Source: Moritella sp. JT01 (GTDB lineage Bacteria; Pseudomonadota; Gammaproteobacteria; Enterobacterales; Moritellaceae). Taken from it: a DNA stretch of 64,000 nucleotides. Where the stretch lies: positions 5,770-69,769 of the forward strand of contig NZ_LOCN01000024.1 of NCBI RefSeq assembly GCF_001574435.1, given 5' to 3'. The number at the start of each line of letters is the position of its first letter. Position 1 is the first letter of the stretch. A program made the translations under genes and the position numbers. This document shows, one piece after another, positions 53,705 through 63,168 of this stretch. Below the pieces are notes generated by a model. That model did no database searches and was not told the DNA's origin. It saw only the letters and a program-made list of their open reading frames with translations.

Positions 53705-54985
53705 ATGACAGGTCAAACAATAAGAAGAGTTGCAATTATCGGCGGTAACCGTATCCCGTTTGCACGTTCAAACACAGCATATTCGAAACTAAGTAACCAA
53801 GACATGCTTACGGAAACGATCCGTGGTTTAGTGGTTAAATACGGTCTACGTGGTGAACAACTTGGTGAAGTTGTTGCGGGTGCGGTAATTAAACACTCTC
53901 GCGATTTTAACTTAACGCGTGAAGCAGTATTAAGTGCAGGCCTAGCACCTGAAACACCTTGTTATGATATTCAACAAGCATGTGGTACTGGTCTAGCTGC
54001 TGCAATTCAAGTAGCAAACAAGATTGCACTGGGTCAAATTGAAGCGGGTATTGCTGGTGGTTCTGATACAACATCTGACGCACCGATTGCAGTGAGTGAA
54101 GGTATGCGCAGTGTTTTACTTGAGTTGAACCGCGCTAAAACGGGTAAACAACGCTTGAGTGCACTTTCTCGTTTACGTCCTAAACATTTCGTGCCACTAA
54201 CGCCTGCGAATAAAGAACCGCGTACAAAAATGGCGATGGGCGATCATTGTCAAGTGACAGCGAAAGAGTGGAATATCTCACGTGAAGCACAAGATGAATT
54301 AGCATGTGCAAGTCACCAAAAATTAGCGGCTGCATATGAAGAAGGTTTCTTCGATACATTAGTATCGCCTATGGCTGGTCTAACTAAAGATAACGTATTA
54401 CGTGCAGACACGACAGTTGAAAAACTAGCTAAATTAAAGCCTTGTTTTGATAAAGTAAATGGCACTATGACGGCTGGTAACAGTACGAACCTTACGGACG
54501 GTGCATCCGCTGTATTACTGGCAAGTGAAGAGTGGGCTGCTGAACGCAACTTACCCGTTCAAGCTTATCTAACATTTGGCGAAACAGCGGCTGTTGACTT
54601 TGTTGATAAAAAAGAAGGTCTGTTAATGGCTCCCGCATATGCAGTGCCAAAAATGCTTAAGCGTGCAGGTCTAACATTACAAGATTTCGATTTCTATGAA
54701 ATTCATGAAGCATTTGCAGCACAAGTACTATCAACGCTAGCTGCGTGGGAAGATGAGAAATTCTGTAAAGAGAAACTCGGTCTTGATGCACCGCTTGGTT
54801 CAATCGATTTAACTAAGTTAAACGTGAAAGGGAGTAGTTTAGCAACGGGTCATCCATTCGCCGCTACAGGTGGTCGTGTTATCGCAACACTAGCACAACT
54901 GCTTGATCAGAAAGGTTCAGGTCGTGGTTTAATCTCGATTTGTGCGGCTGGTGGTCAAGGTATCACGGCTATTTTAGAAAAATAA
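53705..54985 (+). CDS. Acetyl-CoA C-acetyltransferase (thiolase, FadI-like)
   Basis: This 426-residue thiolase has the catalytic Cys93 in 'QQACGTGLAAA', His in 'EIHEAFAAQV', the 'GHPFAATGGR' motif, and the second Cys in 'CAAGGQG'. It either cleaves 3-ketoacyl-CoA or condenses acetyl-CoA units. Length and motifs are close to FadI-type enzymes. With the acyl-CoA synthetase, MaoC remnant and FabG4-type reductase 4-8 kb away, it likely completes one fatty-acid pathway. Confidence 0.9.
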   Translation: MTGQTIRRVAIIGGNRIPFARSNTAYSKLSNQDMLTETIRGLVVKYGLRGEQLGEVVAGAVIKHSRDFNLTREAVLSAGLAPETPCYDIQQACGTGLAAAIQVANKIALGQIEAGIAGGSDTTSDAPIAVSEGMRSVLLELNRAKTGKQRLSALSRLRPKHFVPLTPANKEPRTKMAMGDHCQVTAKEWNISREAQDELACASHQKLAAAYEEGFFDTLVSPMAGLTKDNVLRADTTVEKLAKLKPCFDKVNGTMTAGNSTNLTDGASAVLLASEEWAAERNLPVQAYLTFGETAAVDFVDKKEGLLMAPAYAVPKMLKRAGLTLQDFDFYEIHEAFAAQVLSTLAAWEDEKFCKEKLGLDAPLGSIDLTKLNVKGSSLATGHPFAATGGRVIATLAQLLDQKGSGRGLISICAAGGQGITAILEK

Positions 54986-55058
54986 ACACTGCGTTTATTC
55001 TCTATTGATAAAAGACTTCGTATTAAATATCGACGTTCTTTATCAATAAAACGTAAAT

Positions 55059-55092
55059 AAAAATGCCAATACTGCAGAGTATTGGCATTTTT
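55059..55092. terminator. Bidirectional terminator between thiolase and dcuA
   Basis: A perfect 15-bp stem aaaaatgccaatact/agtattggcattttt with loop gcag lies between the convergent genes, with A- and T-runs at the ends. Confidence 0.88.
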
Positions 55093-55146
55093 ATTTAAGT
55101 CACTAAGTGCGCTAATATGATGTCATCATTTTAATCTCTAATTGGA

Positions 55147-56448
55147 TTAGAGCACGGCGCCCCCAATAAGAAACCCAAGTGCTACCGATGTCGAGATAGT
55201 GACAACGCCAGGAATGAAGAAAGGGTGGTTAAATACTAAATTACCAATGCGAGTTGAACCTGTGTCATCCATTTCTACTGCTGCGAGTAACGTTGGGTAA
55301 GTCGGCAATACAAACAGCGCACTCACTGCAGCAAATGAAGCGATGGCCGTTATAGGGGCAACCCCAATGGCTAAGGCCGCTGGCATTAAGGCTGTCGTGG
55401 TGGCACCTTGTGAGTAGAGTAGTGTTGAGGCGAAGAATAGAGTTACTGCAAGCATCCAAGGGTATTGATTAAGGATGTCCGCTGAAAAAGTTTTGATCTC
55501 TTCAATATGACTTGATACGAAAGTATCACCGAGCCAAGCTACACCAAGTACACAGATACAGGCGCTCATGCCTGCTTTGAATGTTGCTGCATTCGCTATC
55601 TCTGATGCATCAATCTTAGTGAAGGTTACAATAGCGGTAGCGGCTGAGAGCATAAACACCATAATGGCATCATTACGGTTTAAGGTTGGGTTTTCAATAA
55701 TATTAACCGCGTCTGAAATCAGGGTCGCATAGATGATCACCCCTATGATTGCGGTTACAAAGATACCTGTTGCTAACTTAGCACTAGGCAATATCTCTCT
55801 TTGTGTCTGACCTTTAAATTTGACTAATCCTTTAGCCAACTTTTCCTGATAGATGGGATCATCTTTTAGCTCGCAGCCTAAAAAGTTAGCAACGAATGCG
55901 CCGACCATACAAGCGATGAATGTTGACGGGATACAAATAGCTAACAGTGTTAAATAACCGACGCCTAGTGGCTCTAAAATGCCAGAAAAGAAGACAACAG
56001 CTGCAGATATTGGCGATGCTGTGATCGCTATTTGTGAGGCGATAACCGAAATACTTAGTGGTCTTGATGGACGTATTCCTTGCTCTTTAGCTACTTCAGC
56101 AATAACCGGTAATGTTGAAAATGCAGTGTGACCAGTCCCTGCAAGCAACGTCATAAAGTAGGTGACCATTGGGGCGTAAAAAGTGATTCTTTTTGGGTTT
56201 TTACGCAGAAAACGTTCAGATAATTCGACTAGCCAGTCTAATCCTCCAGCCACTTGCATCGAAGCAATTGCAGCAATCACGGACATGATGATTAAAATGA
56301 CATCGATGGGAATATTTCCGGTGTCAACACCCATAAACAGGGTCAGTACCAATACTCCCGCGCCACCGGCAAGGCCAATACCAATACCACCGATACGAGC
56401 GCCAAGATAGATAAAAGCAAGTACAACAAAAAACTCTACAGCAATCAT
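55147..56448 (-). CDS. dcuA: Anaerobic C4-dicarboxylate transporter DcuA
   Basis: This 433-residue membrane protein has about ten helices. The opening 'GARIGGIGIGLAGGAGVLVL', 'MQVAGGLDWLV', 'AKEQGIRPSRPLS', 'FKAGMSACICVLGVAWLGDTFV' and terminal 'TRIGNLVFNHPFFIPG' match E. coli DcuA better than DcuB. DcuA exchanges or takes up fumarate, succinate, aspartate and malate, mainly in anaerobic life. A perfect CRP site lies 150 bp upstream. Confidence 0.92.
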   Translation of the reverse strand: MIAVEFFVVLAFIYLGARIGGIGIGLAGGAGVLVLTLFMGVDTGNIPIDVILIIMSVIAAIASMQVAGGLDWLVELSERFLRKNPKRITFYAPMVTYFMTLLAGTGHTAFSTLPVIAEVAKEQGIRPSRPLSISVIASQIAITASPISAAVVFFSGILEPLGVGYLTLLAICIPSTFIACMVGAFVANFLGCELKDDPIYQEKLAKGLVKFKGQTQREILPSAKLATGIFVTAIIGVIIYATLISDAVNIIENPTLNRNDAIMVFMLSAATAIVTFTKIDASEIANAATFKAGMSACICVLGVAWLGDTFVSSHIEEIKTFSADILNQYPWMLAVTLFFASTLLYSQGATTTALMPAALAIGVAPITAIASFAAVSALFVLPTYPTLLAAVEMDDTGSTRIGNLVFNHPFFIPGVVTISTSVALGFLIGGAVL

Positions 56449-56599
56449 AAATGACCTTAATTTGAATAGTTAATGGTGAGAAAATCTACTTGCAGCGCCT
56501 TAGGTGGAATAAAAAGGCAGTGTAAGATACCTAATACGGAGTAATTGTAACGCTGCTGTCGCTTGGGTAGAAGAAGTGATTACACTATTTTACTAAAGC

Positions 56600-56615
56600 T
56601 GTGAGGTCGTTCACA
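56600..56615. promoter_or_regulatory. Perfect CRP consensus site upstream of dcuA
   Basis: The sequence tgtgaggtcgttcaca matches TGTGA-N6-TCACA at all ten defined positions. An FNR-like half-site TTGAT starts at 56621. It is 152 bp ahead of the dcuA start on the minus strand and lies between dcuA and the yjgN terminator. Dcu genes in E. coli are subject to CRP and FNR control. Confidence 0.6.
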
Positions 56616-56703
56616 TGTGTTTGATATCTATCCTGAATAGATAATAAGAACAGAGATAAAGACCAAAATTAAGGAAGAGGTGTGAGTGTGGGGAATTAAT
56701 TAT

Positions 56704-56731
56704 AAAAAAACAGCACCGAAGTGCCGTTTAT
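56704..56731 (-). terminator. Terminator of yjgN
   Basis: On the minus strand the stem ggcac-ttcg-gtgct with one mismatch is followed by a long T-run. It lies 55 bp after the yjgN stop. Confidence 0.65.
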
Positions 56732-56786
56732 AAGCTACACGATTTTAAAAGTGGCGCTTTCTGCTTTTGGGAAGATAGTTACGACA

Positions 56787-57893
56787 TTAAGCTGTTTCAA
56801 ACGCGATACCTACAGCGGTAGAAACTTCGTCAGCGATGGCACCTGTTTCACTGTTAACTTGCTCCGTTGCCTTTAATGTAGCTAAATCACCATCGACATG
56901 TGAAATTGATGCAATATATTTTGCCGTACGAATCCGTATAAACGGGAATGCAAACCCTAAAGAGACTATTAATAGTAGAATATTAGTGATAATTAATATT
57001 ACACAAGGGTTTATCGTCATTGATGACTTGAACTGAATCTCGTCATTGAGTGTTGTTTTAGAGAAAATATAGTTACGTAGTTCAGCCTGAAGGTGAACTT
57101 GAATATAGATAATCATAACGACTAGGCCGATATAAGGTAAAAACTTAAGAAGAGTTCCTGCACTGCTACCCATGCCCATTGATATACCTCCTACAACCCC
57201 GAATAATGCGACAGTAATGATCAACATTAATAAGAATTTTAAAAACATCGGAAAAATGTCTTTCGTCGAGAGTTCGCTTGAAAATGTAAGGTCTCCGTAG
57301 CGAGTGTTATTTAACGTATATTGATGAATGCCTTTAATTACCCAAGCAAATAGAAATGGTGCTAACGCTAGCGCAATAACAACTCCAACAATCACGGTTA
57401 GCACCATCGAAATAGGCTTAAGAACCATTGCTGTTATTGCAATCGCAGCGCCGACCATAATATAAGCTACGAGCGGTTTGAGTAATACGGCAATATAAGC
57501 CTGACCATAACGACCATTAAAGTTGAAACGAATATTACGATATTGTGTCATCTTCAATTCAAAGCCAATACTACGTACATATAATACGGGGAAGAAAGCT
57601 AGCATGATTAGCATCATTGCGCCACCTGCCACTGGGTTTGAGATATTTAAAAGAACCCAAACGCCTAAACCAATCGCGGCAATAATTCGACCGATTAAAA
57701 TACTTACTGGTTTTGCGAGATATGAAAAACGATCGCCATCAAGACAGGTATTATCATAGAAATACTGATTTGTTCTCACTGTCGCCCAGGCTGAATAAAT
57801 GCCAAAAGTGACAATTGTTAACAGTATATTTACTATCCAAATAGCAAAGTACTCTTTTGTTTTTCCTGTAAATTCAAAGTTATGTGTTTGCAT
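56787..57893 (-). CDS. yjgN: YjgN (DUF898) membrane protein
   Basis: This 368-residue protein has about eight helices and the DUF898 features 'FTGKTKEYFAIWIVNILLT', 'YSAWATVRTNQYFY' and 'WVIKGIHQYTLNNTRYGDL'. The function is unknown. The start at 57893 (MQTHNFEF) is chosen because it begins the conserved region; the upstream in-frame Met at 57926 adds eleven residues. Confidence 0.85.
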   Translation of the reverse strand: MQTHNFEFTGKTKEYFAIWIVNILLTIVTFGIYSAWATVRTNQYFYDNTCLDGDRFSYLAKPVSILIGRIIAAIGLGVWVLLNISNPVAGGAMMLIMLAFFPVLYVRSIGFELKMTQYRNIRFNFNGRYGQAYIAVLLKPLVAYIMVGAAIAITAMVLKPISMVLTVIVGVVIALALAPFLFAWVIKGIHQYTLNNTRYGDLTFSSELSTKDIFPMFLKFLLMLIITVALFGVVGGISMGMGSSAGTLLKFLPYIGLVVMIIYIQVHLQAELRNYIFSKTTLNDEIQFKSSMTINPCVILIITNILLLIVSLGFAFPFIRIRTAKYIASISHVDGDLATLKATEQVNSETGAIADEVSTAVGIAFETA

Positions 57894-58033
57894 ATGTAAT
57901 CCGTTACATAGAGGTTGTTGGTACACTACACAATAAAGGTTATTGGGCTAAACTCAATGCTCAAAATTAAGAATGGTAACTAAGTATGGAAATTATAATG
58001 AAAGGCTAGGTGAGAGGTTTGAGTAAATGATGA

Positions 58034-58064
58034 AACAAAAAAAACAGCACCGAAGTGCTGTTTT
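58034..58064 (-). terminator. Terminator of asnB
   Basis: A perfect 10-bp stem aaaacagcac/gtgctgtttt (58041-58050 with 58055-58064) with a cgaa/ttcg loop is followed on the minus strand by a T-run. It shares its core with the yjgN terminator 1.3 kb away. Confidence 0.75.
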
Positions 58065-58099
58065 GATTGAAGCTAGTTTAACTAAAAATAAAAGCTAGA

Positions 58100-59767
58100 T
58101 TAGTCTTCGTATGCTTCGTTATGTACGCCCGCTGCACGACCCGATGGATCTGCATTGTTTTGGAAACTTTCATCCCAAGCTAGCGCTTCTACTGTTGAGC
58201 ACGCTACAGATTTACCAAATGGTACGCATTTAGCCGCAGAGTCACCAGGGAAGTGGCCTTCAAAGATCGCTCGATAGTAGTAACCTTCTTTAGTATCTGG
58301 TGTATTAATTGGGAATTTATATGCCGCGCTTGCTAGCATTTGATCCGTTACCGCTTCTGCAACGTGTACTTTAAGTTGATCAATCCAAGAATAACCAACA
58401 CCATCAGAGAATTGTTCTTTTTGACGCCATACAATTTCTTCTGGTAATAAATCTTCAAACGCTTCACGGATGATGTTTTTCTCGATGCGATCACCTGTGA
58501 TCATTTTTAATTCAGGGTTTAGGCGCATTGCAGTATCCACAAATTCTTTATCTAAGAAGGGTACACGTGCTTCGATTCCCCAAGCTGCCATTGATTTATT
58601 CGCGCGTAAGCAATCGAACATATGCAGTTTAGATACTTTACGTACTGTCTCTTCATGGAACTCTTTTGCATTTGGTGCTTTATGGAAATACAAATAACCA
58701 CCAAACAACTCATCAGCACCTTCACCAGAAAGCACCATTTTAATGCCCATGGCTTTAATCTTACGCGCCATTAAATACATCGGTGTTGATGCTCGAATAG
58801 TCGTTACATCGTATGTTTCAATGTGGTAAATAACATCGCGTAATGCATCGATACCTTCTTGTACGGTAAATTCAATCGAGTGATGAATAGTGCCTAAGTG
58901 ATCAGCTACTTTCTGCGCTGCAGCTAAATCTGGCGAACCGTTTAGACCCACAGAGAAAGAGTGCAGTTGTGGCCACCATGCTTCTGTTTTGCCACCGTCT
59001 TCGATACGACGTTTTGAATACAGCTGAGTAACCGCTGAAATGACAGATGAATCTAAGCCACCAGATAATAATACACCGTAAGGAACATCACACATTAGTT
59101 GACGTTTAATCGCTTCTTCTAAGCCTTGCTTAACGACTTCTTTATCACCGCCATTTTGTGCTACAGCATCAAATTCTGTCCAATCACGTTGGTAATAAGG
59201 TGTTACTTTACCATCTTTACTCCACAAGTAATGACCAGCTGGGAATTCTTCGATTTGTGTACAAACAGGTACTAATGCTTTCATTTCAGATGCAACATAA
59301 AAGTTACCGTGCTCATCATAGCCCGTATATAGCGGAATAATACCGATATGATCTCGACCGATAAGGTAAGCATCTTCTTCTTCATCATATAAAGCGAAAG
59401 CAAAAATACCATTCAGATCGTCTAAAAATTGTGTTCCTTTCTCTTTATATAGTGCAAGGATAATTTCACAATCAGACTCTGTTTGAAATTCAAAATCTAC
59501 ATTTAATGTTTTCTGTAAATCTTTGTGGTTATAAATTTCACCATTAACAGCGAGTACGTGAGTCTTTTCTTCATTGTATAAAGGTTGTGCACCATTATTA
59601 ACATCAACAATTGCAAGGCGTTCATGAACTAAAATAGCATTATCATTAGTATAGATACCTGACCAATCAGGGCCTCGGTGACGCAGTAACTTTGATAACT
59701 CTAATGCTTGTGCACGAAGAGGTTTAATGTCTGATTTGATGTCTAGAATTCCGAATATTGAGCACAT
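58100..59767 (-). CDS. asnB: Glutamine-hydrolysing asparagine synthetase B
   Basis: This 555-residue enzyme makes asparagine from aspartate, glutamine and ATP. The N-terminal nucleophile is Cys2 ('MCSIFGILDI'), 'HRGPDWSG' and 'NGEIYNH' belong to the glutaminase domain, and 'LLSGGLDSSVIS' is the ATP-pyrophosphatase motif of the synthetase domain. Length matches E. coli AsnB (554). Confidence 0.96.
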   Translation of the reverse strand: MCSIFGILDIKSDIKPLRAQALELSKLLRHRGPDWSGIYTNDNAILVHERLAIVDVNNGAQPLYNEEKTHVLAVNGEIYNHKDLQKTLNVDFEFQTESDCEIILALYKEKGTQFLDDLNGIFAFALYDEEEDAYLIGRDHIGIIPLYTGYDEHGNFYVASEMKALVPVCTQIEEFPAGHYLWSKDGKVTPYYQRDWTEFDAVAQNGGDKEVVKQGLEEAIKRQLMCDVPYGVLLSGGLDSSVISAVTQLYSKRRIEDGGKTEAWWPQLHSFSVGLNGSPDLAAAQKVADHLGTIHHSIEFTVQEGIDALRDVIYHIETYDVTTIRASTPMYLMARKIKAMGIKMVLSGEGADELFGGYLYFHKAPNAKEFHEETVRKVSKLHMFDCLRANKSMAAWGIEARVPFLDKEFVDTAMRLNPELKMITGDRIEKNIIREAFEDLLPEEIVWRQKEQFSDGVGYSWIDQLKVHVAEAVTDQMLASAAYKFPINTPDTKEGYYYRAIFEGHFPGDSAAKCVPFGKSVACSTVEALAWDESFQNNADPSGRAAGVHNEAYED

Positions 59768-60322
59768 AACTAATTCCTTCTTATGCTGCGTATGCAGCTA
59801 ACTTTCTAAATAGTGTGTCTAATTTGCCACATTGTAGATTTAATGCAAATAAAAATGATAAAACATTTACAAAAAACACATTTAAATGTGGAATCGATAA
59901 TTTAATGGTGTTAAAAATAACAATTCAACAATATTGATGGCGAGGAAATAGACTAATATGGATCTTAATGAATAAGTAAGCATGATTGAATCCATTCAAC
60001 GCAACGTGGTACTAAGTAAATAATTTAAATACAATAATAATCCACTTGGGTTAAATTTATCATGATAATTAACTATAGCTCAATGGCAATTTGGCATAAC
60101 TGTAAAATATATTTAAAATTAATGGGTTAATAGAGTATTTAAATTTTAAATTGGCACTTTCTGGCGTTATTTGTTTATTGATATTGAGCCATAGCGCGTT
60201 AGGACGATTAAAATAGTGCAGTAAATATAAAAAATAGTTGGTTTTGTTGACATAACTGAATAAACTAATTGACTTGTTATCTCGTAATATTTTTGTAATT
60301 TAAACAGGTTCGATAAAATTAT
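59768..60322. other. 555-bp AT-rich intergenic region between asnB and lpxM
   Basis: No gene is supported; open frames here are short and start within the lpxM reverse strand. It contains the perfect 14-bp palindrome cacatttaaatgtg (listed separately) about 110 bp upstream of asnB. Confidence 0.4.
59877..59890. promoter_or_regulatory. 14-bp palindrome cacatttaaatgtg upstream of asnB
   Basis: The sequence is its own reverse complement and lies 110 bp ahead of the asnB start. It could be an operator; the binding protein is unknown. Confidence 0.35.
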
Positions 60323-61264
60323 ATGTCTGATAAATATAAACCGTATGACCTTTCTTTCAAAAAAACATTTTTGCTACCTAAGTTTTGGCCAGTGTGGTTT
60401 GGCGTCTTTGTATTATACTTATTAGCTTTTGTGCCAGTGAAACCGCGTGATAAGTTTGCGCGTTTCATCGCGACTAAATTATTTAATTTAAAAATGATGA
60501 AAAAACGCAAGAAGGTTGCAAAAATTAACTTATCTATGTGTTTTCCTGAGATGGATGAGACAGAACAAGAGCGAATCATCGAGGGTAACTTAGTTACTTT
60601 TTGCCAAACGATCTTAAGTTATGCAGAACCAAGTGCGCGAAGCTTAGCTTACAATCGAAATCGTATGATTGTTCATGGTGGTGAGAATTTGTTCCCATCA
60701 TTGGAACAGGGAAAGCCATGTATTTTATTAGTGCCACATAGTTTTGCTGTTGATTTTTCAGGTTTGCATATTGCGTCTTACGGTGCACCATTTTGTACCA
60801 TGTTTAATGATTCTGGAAACGAACTTTTTGATTGGTTGATGACACGCCAGCGAGCAAAATTTGGCAATACAATTTATCATCGAAAAGCAGGATTAGGTGC
60901 ACTTGTACATTCTCTTAATAAAGGTGAGAGTTGTTACTATTTACCTGATGAAGATCATGGTCCTAAACGTAGTGTATTTGCGCCGTTATTTTCGACACAA
61001 AAAGCAACCTTACCTGTATTAGGAAAATTAGCACAAAAAACAGGTGTAGCAGTTGTACCTATCTATGCTGCATATAACGAAGAACTAGGTAAATTCGAAA
61101 CATTTATCCGACCTGCGATGCAAAATTTTCCGTCAGAAAGTCCTGAACAAGATGCAGTTATGATGAATAAAGAGATCGAAGCGTTGATTGAATGTGGTGT
61201 TGATCAATATATGTGGACGTTAAGATTATTAAGAACACGTCCAGATGGTAAAAAAATCTACTAA
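60323..61264 (+). CDS. lpxM: Lipid A acyltransferase LpxM (MsbB)
   Basis: This 313-residue inner-membrane enzyme adds the last secondary acyl chain to lipid A. It has an N-terminal membrane anchor (about 20-40), the catalytic HX4D motif in 'VPHSFAVDFSG', and 'YYLPDEDHGPKRSVF' plus 'MNKEIE' matching MsbB/LpxM rather than LpxL. Length fits (E. coli 323). It is transcribed alone with a hairpin after the stop. Confidence 0.9.
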   Translation: MSDKYKPYDLSFKKTFLLPKFWPVWFGVFVLYLLAFVPVKPRDKFARFIATKLFNLKMMKKRKKVAKINLSMCFPEMDETEQERIIEGNLVTFCQTILSYAEPSARSLAYNRNRMIVHGGENLFPSLEQGKPCILLVPHSFAVDFSGLHIASYGAPFCTMFNDSGNELFDWLMTRQRAKFGNTIYHRKAGLGALVHSLNKGESCYYLPDEDHGPKRSVFAPLFSTQKATLPVLGKLAQKTGVAVVPIYAAYNEELGKFETFIRPAMQNFPSESPEQDAVMMNKEIEALIECGVDQYMWTLRLLRTRPDGKKIY

Positions 61265-61273
61265 TAATCAATT

Positions 61274-61305
61274 AAGCACTATATCTGTATCAAGATATAG
61301 TGCTT
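61274..61305 (+). terminator. Hairpin after lpxM
   Basis: A perfect 13-bp stem aagcactatatct/agatatagtgctt (61274-61286 with 61293-61305), loop gtatca, lies 10 bp after the stop. The T-run is weak. Confidence 0.6.
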
Positions 61306-61653
61306 CTATTGTAATTATCCTGTCTAACAAGCTTCATATACTTACCCTGAAATTAAAATCTATGACAGATTTAGTCTGTACTTGCTTTGTTTTTAGCCGA
61401 ATGCGTTATACAAATTTGATCTAGGTATCTATTCTGTCTTTCTTTATGCTTCTTACTCTATGTTTTTCGATCTTTACTTGTTACACTTAGTTTCATATGA
61501 AAGCGATATCGTTTCAATAAAAGCTATGTCGTTTCAATAAAAATTTTGGTTTATAGTCGCATTCAGCGTAAATCGAACAACGTTCTCATCTAGACTATAA
61601 ATAAGAAAACAAGATTTAAAAGAATATAAAATATCCCATACGGAGCTATAAGA
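61306..61653. other. lpxM-pykF intergenic region
   Basis: This 348-bp stretch holds no supported gene. It contains candidate Cra/FruR half-sites (listed separately), and the tatagt near 61552 could be a -10 element. A gagc-containing RBS precedes pykF. Confidence 0.35.
61498..61536. promoter_or_regulatory. Two candidate Cra (FruR) half-sites upstream of pykF
   Basis: The segment tgaaagcgatatcgtttca (61498-61516) contains, on the minus strand, TGAAACGATA, matching the Cra consensus TGAAWCGNTN. A second TGAAACGACA occurs at 61527-61536. Cra represses pykF in E. coli; the same sort of control is plausible here. Confidence 0.45.
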
Positions 61654-63066
61654 ATGAAAAAGACTAAAATTGTTTGTACAATTGGTCCAAAAACTGAATC
61701 AGTAGAGAAACTAACAGAGCTTGTTAATGCAGGCATGAACGTTATGCGTTTAAACTTCTCTCATGGTAACTTTGCTGAGCATTCAGGTCGAATTCAAAAT
61801 ATCCGTCAAGTAAGTGAAAACCTGAATAAAAAAATTGCAGTATTATTGGATACGAAAGGTCCAGAAATCCGTACGATTAAATTAGAAAATGGTGAAGATG
61901 TAACATTAACGATAGGTCAGTCATTCACTTTTACAACAGATATTAACGTTGTCGGTAATAAAGATTGTGTTGCTGTCACGTATGCAGGGTTTGCTAAAGA
62001 CTTAAACCCTGGTGCAATCATCCTTGTTGATGATGGCTTGATTGAAATGGAAGTGACTGAAACCACAGAAACTGAAGTTAAGTGTAAAGTATTAAACACC
62101 GGTGCACTTGGTGAAAACAAGGGCGTTAACTTACCGAACATCAGCGTAGGTTTACCTGCATTGTCAGAAAAAGATAAAGCTGACCTTGCGTTTGGTTGTG
62201 AGCAAGAAGTTGATTTTGTTGCTGCATCATTTATTCGTAAAGCGGATGACGTAAGAGAGATTCGCGAAATCTTGTTTAATAATGGTGGCGAAAATATTCA
62301 GATTATCTCGAAAATTGAAAATCAAGAAGGTGTTGATAATTTTGATGAGATTCTAGCTGAATCAGACGGCATTATGGTAGCTCGTGGTGATCTTGGTGTT
62401 GAGATCCCTGTTGAAGAAGTGATCATGGCACAGAAGATGATGATCAAGAAGTGTAATAAAGCAGGTAAAGTTGTCATTACAGCAACACAAATGCTTGATT
62501 CAATGATCAATAATCCCCGTCCAACACGCGCAGAAGCAGGCGACGTTGCCAATGCTGTTCTTGATGGTACAGATGCGGTTATGTTATCTGGCGAAACAGC
62601 GAAGGGTAAATACCCTGTTGAAGCAGTTACTATCATGGCAAACATCTGTGAGCGTACTGATAACTCAATGTCTTCGGACCTGGGTGCGAACATTGTTGCT
62701 AAGAGCATGCGTATTACCGAAGCTGTATGTAAAGGTGCGGTAGAAACAACGGAAAAATTATGCGCACCACTGATTGTTGTTGCTACGCGTGGCGGTAAAT
62801 CAGCGAAGTCTGTACGTAAGTATTTCCCGAAAGCGAACATTCTTGCGATTACAACGAATGAGAAAACAGCACAACAATTATGCCTAACGAAAGGTGTCAG
62901 TACTTGTATCGTTGAGCAAATTGATAGTACGGATGAATTTTACCGCAAAGGTAAAGAGCTTGCGCTAGCAACAGGTTTAGCGAAAGAAGGTGATATTGTT
63001 GTTATGGTTTCAGGTGCGCTTGTACCATCAGGCACAACAAACACTGCATCAGTTCACCAACTTTAA
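61654..63066 (+). CDS. pykF: Pyruvate kinase I (PykF)
   Basis: This 470-residue glycolytic enzyme converts phosphoenolpyruvate and ADP to pyruvate and ATP. It starts '[16 protein letters not shown]', has '[11 protein letters not shown]', the cation-binding Lys/Glu region '[18 protein letters not shown]', and '[12 protein letters not shown]'. Length and motifs match the fructose-1,6-bisphosphate-activated type I enzyme. Confidence 0.96.
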   Translation: MKKTKIVCTIGPKTESVEKLTELVNAGMNVMRLNFSHGNFAEHSGRIQNIRQVSENLNKKIAVLLDTKGPEIRTIKLENGEDVTLTIGQSFTFTTDINVVGNKDCVAVTYAGFAKDLNPGAIILVDDGLIEMEVTETTETEVKCKVLNTGALGENKGVNLPNISVGLPALSEKDKADLAFGCEQEVDFVAASFIRKADDVREIREILFNNGGENIQIISKIENQEGVDNFDEILAESDGIMVARGDLGVEIPVEEVIMAQKMMIKKCNKAGKVVITATQMLDSMINNPRPTRAEAGDVANAVLDGTDAVMLSGETAKGKYPVEAVTIMANICERTDNSMSSDLGANIVAKSMRITEAVCKGAVETTEKLCAPLIVVATRGGKSAKSVRKYFPKANILAITTNEKTAQQLCLTKGVSTCIVEQIDSTDEFYRKGKELALATGLAKEGDIVVMVSGALVPSGTTNTASVHQL

Positions 63067-63090
63067 GTTGTTAAATTGATATTGTAGAAA

Positions 63091-63115
63091 AGAGAGCGTA
63101 TGCTCTCTTTTTTTA
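63091..63115 (+). terminator. Rho-independent terminator of pykF
   Basis: A 7-bp stem agagagc/gctctct with loop gtat is followed by eight or more T residues, 25 bp after the pykF stop. Confidence 0.88.
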
Positions 63116-63168
63116 TACCTGCATTTAATATAGAGTTAATAAAAAGTTAATTGGGATTAATCAAAGAG

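Noticed and set aside
59768-60322. CRISPR or tandem-repeat array in the AT-rich gap
   Set aside because: No regularly spaced repeat unit is present, only one short palindrome.
60319-60579. 86-residue minus-strand frame
   Set aside because: It lies entirely opposite the lpxM N-terminus and is a shadow of that gene.
62322-62840. 172-residue minus-strand frame
   Set aside because: It is opposite pykF, which has a full set of pyruvate kinase motifs.
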